A DNA stretch of 17,118 bases from an uncultured Lachnospiraceae bacterium. Lineage in GTDB: Bacteria > Bacillota_A > Clostridia > Lachnospirales > Lachnospiraceae. The first letter of the stretch is position 1; every line of letters begins with the position of its first letter. Under the pieces are notes generated by a model. The model had not been told where the DNA came from and made no database searches. It saw nothing but the letters and a program-made list of their open reading frames with translations. Both the position numbers and the translations under genes were made by a program. The DNA is taken from assembly GCA_947302185.1 (NCBI GenBank), contig CAMYVI010000023.1, positions 1 through 17,118 on the forward strand. The letters are read 5' to 3'. Positions 14,533 to 17,118 of this stretch are shown here, in pieces.

Positions 14533-15267
14533 GTGAACTGTAATTCCGATGTGAATACACATATGAGGGCTTCCACTAAGACTGTCAGCGGCAGCATTTT
14601 CTATGGCTTTCATGATGTCCTGGAAGATATCCCTCTGGAAATGATTCCGTATTTCGTCACGTGCCATGTCAACAATCATACGGTCCTCAATTATATCGAT
14701 GCCGCTCAGTCTATCGGTCTGCCGTCCGATCCCTGTCCCATGTGCCAGGCGGAATACGAACTTTTCGTGCTCGATGATTACCCGGACTTCGCTCCGACTA
14801 TGATCACATCCAACGAGGCGTGTGACGGATCCGTTGCGACTTCGGTCCTGCAGGACTGGTTCCTGAACCGTCCGCTGTTCGCCATGCCTCAGCCCATGCG
14901 CTACGACGATCCGCTTGTGCAGGAGCACTGTCAGCGTGAAATAGAGGAATGCTGGAAGTTCATCGAGAAGCAGTACGGCGTGTCGTTCGACTGGGACATG
15001 TACTGCAAATATGCGGAGGAACAGAATAAGCTCACGGCATTTGAACATGAAAAATGGGATGTGGCCGCCAACACGCCGTATTATCCGATCAACGGCGTCG
15101 CACAGGCTCTGTACAGGATTTATTATTCGCAGGACGGCAACCGTCCGATCTGGCATGAAATCGATGAACATGTGCGCAGGATCATGAACAGCACAGTGCG
15201 GGGCTTTTCGCCGTGTTCTTTATCGACCTTGACGGCAAGTTCATTTATTATTTCTTTGAGCCTATGA
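14533..15267 (+). pseudogene. 2-hydroxyacyl-CoA dehydratase subunit relic (HgdB/BcrC-type), truncated at both ends
   Basis: Residues ~20-215 of this frame are clearly the 2-hydroxyacyl-CoA dehydratase/benzoyl-CoA-reductase subunit family: LPSDPCPMCQAEYELFVLDD, ITSNEACDGSVATS with the conserved cluster cysteines, FDWDMYCKYAEEQNKLTAFE and a following helical block. Family members are over 400 residues. Homology ends at HVRRIMN (near 15190), after which the frame reads unrelated, low-complexity residues to 15267. The N-terminus is also suspect: the GTG at 14533 has no ribosome-binding site, and the family usually has extra residues before this point. So about half the protein is present. In intact relatives the enzyme removes water from 2-hydroxyacyl-CoA with an ATP-driven activator; neither the partner subunit nor the activator is nearby. 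Confidence 0.75.
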
Positions 15268-15350
15268 TGGTCAAACATTATGACAATATGGAGAGAAAGG
15301 ACAATACGGTTACGCCGTACGAAATGAAAGAGGATGTTATGGGGGACTGA
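15190..15350 (+). pseudogene. 3' end fragment of an unidentified gene fused to the dehydratase relic
   Basis: Directly where dehydratase homology stops, a different frame becomes protein-like (QHSAGLFAVFFIDLDGKF, then IYYFFEPMMVKHYDNMERKD and NTVTPYEMKEDVMGD) and ends at TGA 15348-15350. It has no start or ribosome-binding site. The hydrophobic strand followed by a charged tail looks like a genuine C-terminus. It is either the far end of a second gene joined by deletion, or a diverged dehydratase end. I do not recognise it. Confidence 0.45.
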
Positions 15351-15383
15351 ACCTCTCGGGAACACGGGAAAGACACAAATAAG

Positions 15384-15392
15384 TGCTATAAT
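15384..15392 (+). promoter_or_regulatory. extended -10 promoter of the SH3 lipoprotein gene
   Basis: TGC followed by consensus TATAAT (15387-15392), about 35 bases before the GTG. No recognisable -35 box; an extended -10 can do without one. Confidence 0.55.
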
Positions 15393-15427
15393 TCCATCAA
15401 CTTTAAACTTAGCGGGAGGTGAATACC

Positions 15428-16540
15428 GTGAAAAGAGAGAAGATCGGATTTTTGTCAATTGCGCTTGCCTGCATGATGCTCTTTTCTTCATGCGGGAACC
15501 TGAGTCCGTTGGCATCAAATATGAATACGGCATCCGCGCGGAAGGGAGAATTCAAGTCGCTTGAAATCAACGCTGTTAAAGGCAGTACGACCGAAACTGC
15601 TGCCGCAGGTGAAGAGAAATCAGGTTTACGGATGATGAGTTCTTCGGGTTCATCGGGATATGAATACGGTCAGGCTTTGTGGGTAGTGAATTGTAAAGAG
15701 AGTATTTCGCTTCGTACCAAACCGTCTACGTCTGCTGATGCAATCCTGCAGATTCCGTTATATGCGGCAGTTACATATTTATCGGATGCGGATAACGGCT
15801 TCCTGTATGTGAACTATAAGGGCAAGACCGGTTATGCACTGTCTGAGTATCTGGATATGTTCGAGCCGCAGATTGCAATCGGCGAGTATATGGAAGTTTA
15901 TAAGTGCAAGAAGAGCATAACATTGAGGAAAAAGCCGTCGACAAAAGCTGCGGAGATCTGTCAGATTCCTCTGGGTGCGGTCGTGTATGTCATAAAGGAC
16001 GCCGCAAACGGCTTCTATATGGTAGAGTATAAAGGTCTTGAAGGATATGCTCTTTCTTCCTACCTCCGGACATTGCGCAACAGTGAAACTGACGTAGAGG
16101 ATGCAGACGAAACAGACTATTATTATGGCCAGCCGCTGTGGGTAGTAGGGGTGAACGAAAGCATATCTCTGCGGGAAAAAGCTTCGACATCTTCCGATGC
16201 CGTTTTACAGATTCCGTTGTATGCCCCGGTTGTATACCTTGCGGATGCACCTAACGGATTTCTCTATGTCGTCTATAATGATGTTGCCGGATACGCACTA
16301 AGCAAGTATCTTGATGAGTTCGAACCTCAGATTGCAATCGGTGAATACAGGAAGGTCGTCAATTGCAAAAAGAGCATTACTCTCAGAAAAAAGCCGTCAA
16401 CTGAAGCCCAGGAGATATGCCAGATTCCTTTGGGAGATATTGTATATGTGATTAAAGATTCCGCAAACGGATTCTTTATGGTCGAATACAACGGCAAACA
16501 GGGATATGCGCTGAAAAAGTATCTGGGTCCGGTAACGTGA
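15428..16540 (+). CDS. lipoprotein with four SH3-like (SH3b/SH3_3) modules (370 aa)
   Basis: The GTG at 15428 is chosen over the GTG at 15419, which overlaps the ribosome-binding site GGGAGGTGA (15414-15422). The protein opens with a lipoprotein signal (KREKIGFLSIALACMMLFSSC, split; lipobox FSSC, Cys22), then a Ser/Ala/Gly tether to about residue 78. Four modules of about 70 residues follow, each with SISLR/SITLR.KPST, then QIPL, V.Y and NGF..V.Y.G..GYALS.YL, the bacterial SH3 pattern that binds peptidoglycan or peptide ligands. Modules 1 and 3 resemble each other, as do 2 and 4, so the protein is a doubled pair, with an acidic linker (ETDVEDADETDYYYG) between pairs. The mature protein is membrane-anchored on the outer face and probably contacts cell wall. 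No enzymatic domain is present. Confidence 0.92.
   Translation: MKREKIGFLSIALACMMLFSSCGNLSPLASNMNTASARKGEFKSLEINAVKGSTTETAAAGEEKSGLRMMSSSGSSGYEYGQALWVVNCKESISLRTKPSTSADAILQIPLYAAVTYLSDADNGFLYVNYKGKTGYALSEYLDMFEPQIAIGEYMEVYKCKKSITLRKKPSTKAAEICQIPLGAVVYVIKDAANGFYMVEYKGLEGYALSSYLRTLRNSETDVEDADETDYYYGQPLWVVGVNESISLREKASTSSDAVLQIPLYAPVVYLADAPNGFLYVVYNDVAGYALSKYLDEFEPQIAIGEYRKVVNCKKSITLRKKPSTEAQEICQIPLGDIVYVIKDSANGFFMVEYNGKQGYALKKYLGPVT
15664..16540 (+). repeat. in-gene duplication of an SH3-module pair, 459-base period
   Basis: The string CAGATTGCAATCGG occurs at 15869 and at 16328, exactly 459 bases (153 codons) apart. Flanking module codons (YGQ-LWVV, QIPLYA, DADNGFLYV/DAPNGFLYV, FEPQIAIGEY) correspond throughout. 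The DNA has diverged visibly outside these blocks, so the duplication is not very recent. Confidence 0.85.
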
Positions 16541-16607
16541 ATTCTCAGGAAGGAAAGAGCCTGATAAGGTAAAAGAACGGGCACAGAGCGGCAATTGTCA
16601 TGACCTG

Positions 16608-16627
16608 ACGCCGAGACGTTCTTGAAG
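16608..16627 (+). repeat. interspersed 20-base element, copy 2
   Basis: ACGCCGAGACGTTCTTGAAG differs from the copy at 8534-8553 at a single base. It lies 68 bases after the SH3 lipoprotein stop, and is followed by the palindromes CGGAATTCCG (16632-16641) and GAGTAAATACTC (16647-16658). The G-to-A change weakens the hairpin seen in copy 1. Confidence 0.6.
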
Positions 16628-16684
16628 AATTCGGAATTCCGGATATGAGTAAATACTCTGCAGGGAAAATGAAAGGAGCGGAAT

Positions 16685-17118
16685 ATGAGAGGAAAAGATA
16701 AATGTAAGATCCTGAAAGAAATCCGCCGGCGTATAGCTGATGAAAATGATATTCCCTATGTGACCCGTGAATGCGGCTTTCACGGAGAGTGTAAGGGAAC
16801 ATGCCCGAGATGCGAGAGCGAGCTTCAGTATCTGGAGCGTGAACTTGCCCGCCGCAGGTCTCTCGGAAAGCGAGTGAGTGTAGCCGCGCTGTGTGTCGGA
16901 ATTTCCCTTGCAGCAGCGGGATGCTCGCCGTCGGGTCAGGAAAAGACTGAGATCAAAACGGAGACCAATGATATTGCAGGAGCAATGGACGGACCGGTTC
17001 AGGGAACGGAAACCGTTGAACTTGACGGCGATGTTGCGTGGATCGATGAAAGCGGCGACAGTTCCGATGAAATTTATGTGACGGAGGGAGAGGTTGCCTG
17101 GACTGAATCGGAATGTGA
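16685..17118 (+). CDS. cysteine-motif protein with internal lipobox-like segment, 3' end beyond window
   Basis: ATG 16685 has AAAGGAG (about 16672-16678) 7 bases upstream and the frame stays open to the window end (144 codons plus two bases). Residues 1-62 are a charged, probably cytoplasmic domain: KILKEIRRRIADEND, then YVTRECGFHGEC, KGTCPRCESE with C30, C36, C40 and C43 (spacing Cx5Cx3Cx2C), and a helix ELQYLERELARRRSLGKR. Residues 63-80 (RVSVAALCVGISLAAAGC) look exactly like a lipoprotein signal with lipobox AAGC, but displaced 60 residues inward. After it the chain is acidic and low in complexity, with two VAW repeats in similar contexts (GDVAWIDESGD and GEVAWTESE). I recall similar N-terminal domains in clostridial proteins but know no function. 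The cysteines could bind zinc or an iron-sulfur cluster. Confidence 0.8.
   Translation, partial: MRGKDKCKILKEIRRRIADENDIPYVTRECGFHGECKGTCPRCESELQYLERELARRRSLGKRVSVAALCVGISLAAAGCSPSGQEKTEIKTETNDIAGAMDGPVQGTETVELDGDVAWIDESGDSSDEIYVTEGEVAWTESEC

Noticed and set aside
13681..15171. 496-codon minus-strand open frame
   Set aside because: It runs antisense through the TPR region and the dehydratase relic, shows no start signal, and has the His/Arg-rich composition of a shadow frame.
16874..17118. Internal GTG start that would make the last gene an ordinary lipoprotein
   Set aside because: It lacks a proper ribosome-binding site and the resulting signal would have no basic N-terminus; ATG 16685 has a strong site.

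Overview
The window (about 17.1 kb) looks like chromosome from an anaerobic Firmicute of the Clostridia, most likely Lachnospiraceae-like. I infer this from strong AAGGAGG ribosome-binding sites, frequent TTG and GTG starts, a PadR regulator paired with a permease-prefix (HAAS-type) membrane protein, zinc-ribbon and SH3 lipoproteins, a DUF5107/TPR protein and 2-hydroxyacyl-CoA dehydratase remnants. There are no rRNA, tRNA, CRISPR, IS or phage genes. The region is a patchwork of short transcription units mixed with decaying genes.

Layout. 1-960: two adjacent gene relics on +, a GNAT acetyltransferase missing its C-terminus and a SAM methyltransferase with a frameshift and an internal deletion. 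994-2148: a zinc-ribbon membrane protein and its terminator. 4473-2258 (minus strand): padR, an overlapping HAAS-type membrane protein, a 168-bp array of eight 21-bp repeats, then a metallophosphoesterase. 4474-4823: divergent regulatory region with three dyads and promoters in both directions. 4824-6567: a GNAT acetyltransferase and an UlaG-like metallo-hydrolase, the latter behind a promoter bracketed by two operator-like sites. 6805-6557: a small convergent gene. 7041-9299: a lipoprotein and a beta-carbonic anhydrase with a strong terminator. 9591-9319: the C-terminal remnant of a UPF0597/cysteine-desulfidase-like gene. 9787-10832: a GGDEF-PAS protein and terminator. 10930-14481: a probable two-gene operon of a 65-residue protein and a 1096-residue DUF5107-TPR protein. 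14533-15350: two fused relics, one of a 2-hydroxyacyl-CoA dehydratase subunit. 15428-16540: a lipoprotein with four SH3-like modules. 16685-end: a cysteine-rich protein with an internal lipobox-like segment, cut by the window edge.

How the genes relate. The clearest unit is padR plus the HAAS-type membrane protein. The overlap and paired family association suggest a local envelope-stress or transport-type circuit, with the phosphoesterase possibly carried downstream. The 65-aa/DUF5107-TPR pair is the best candidate for an undescribed two-component (non-regulatory) system. The rest appear to be independent metabolic or surface genes. Four or five relics in 17 kb indicate active gene loss here. 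The least explained items are the 21-bp array that grows out of the 3' end of a coding sequence, the cysteine-rich terminal protein, and the small protein upstream of the DUF5107 protein.
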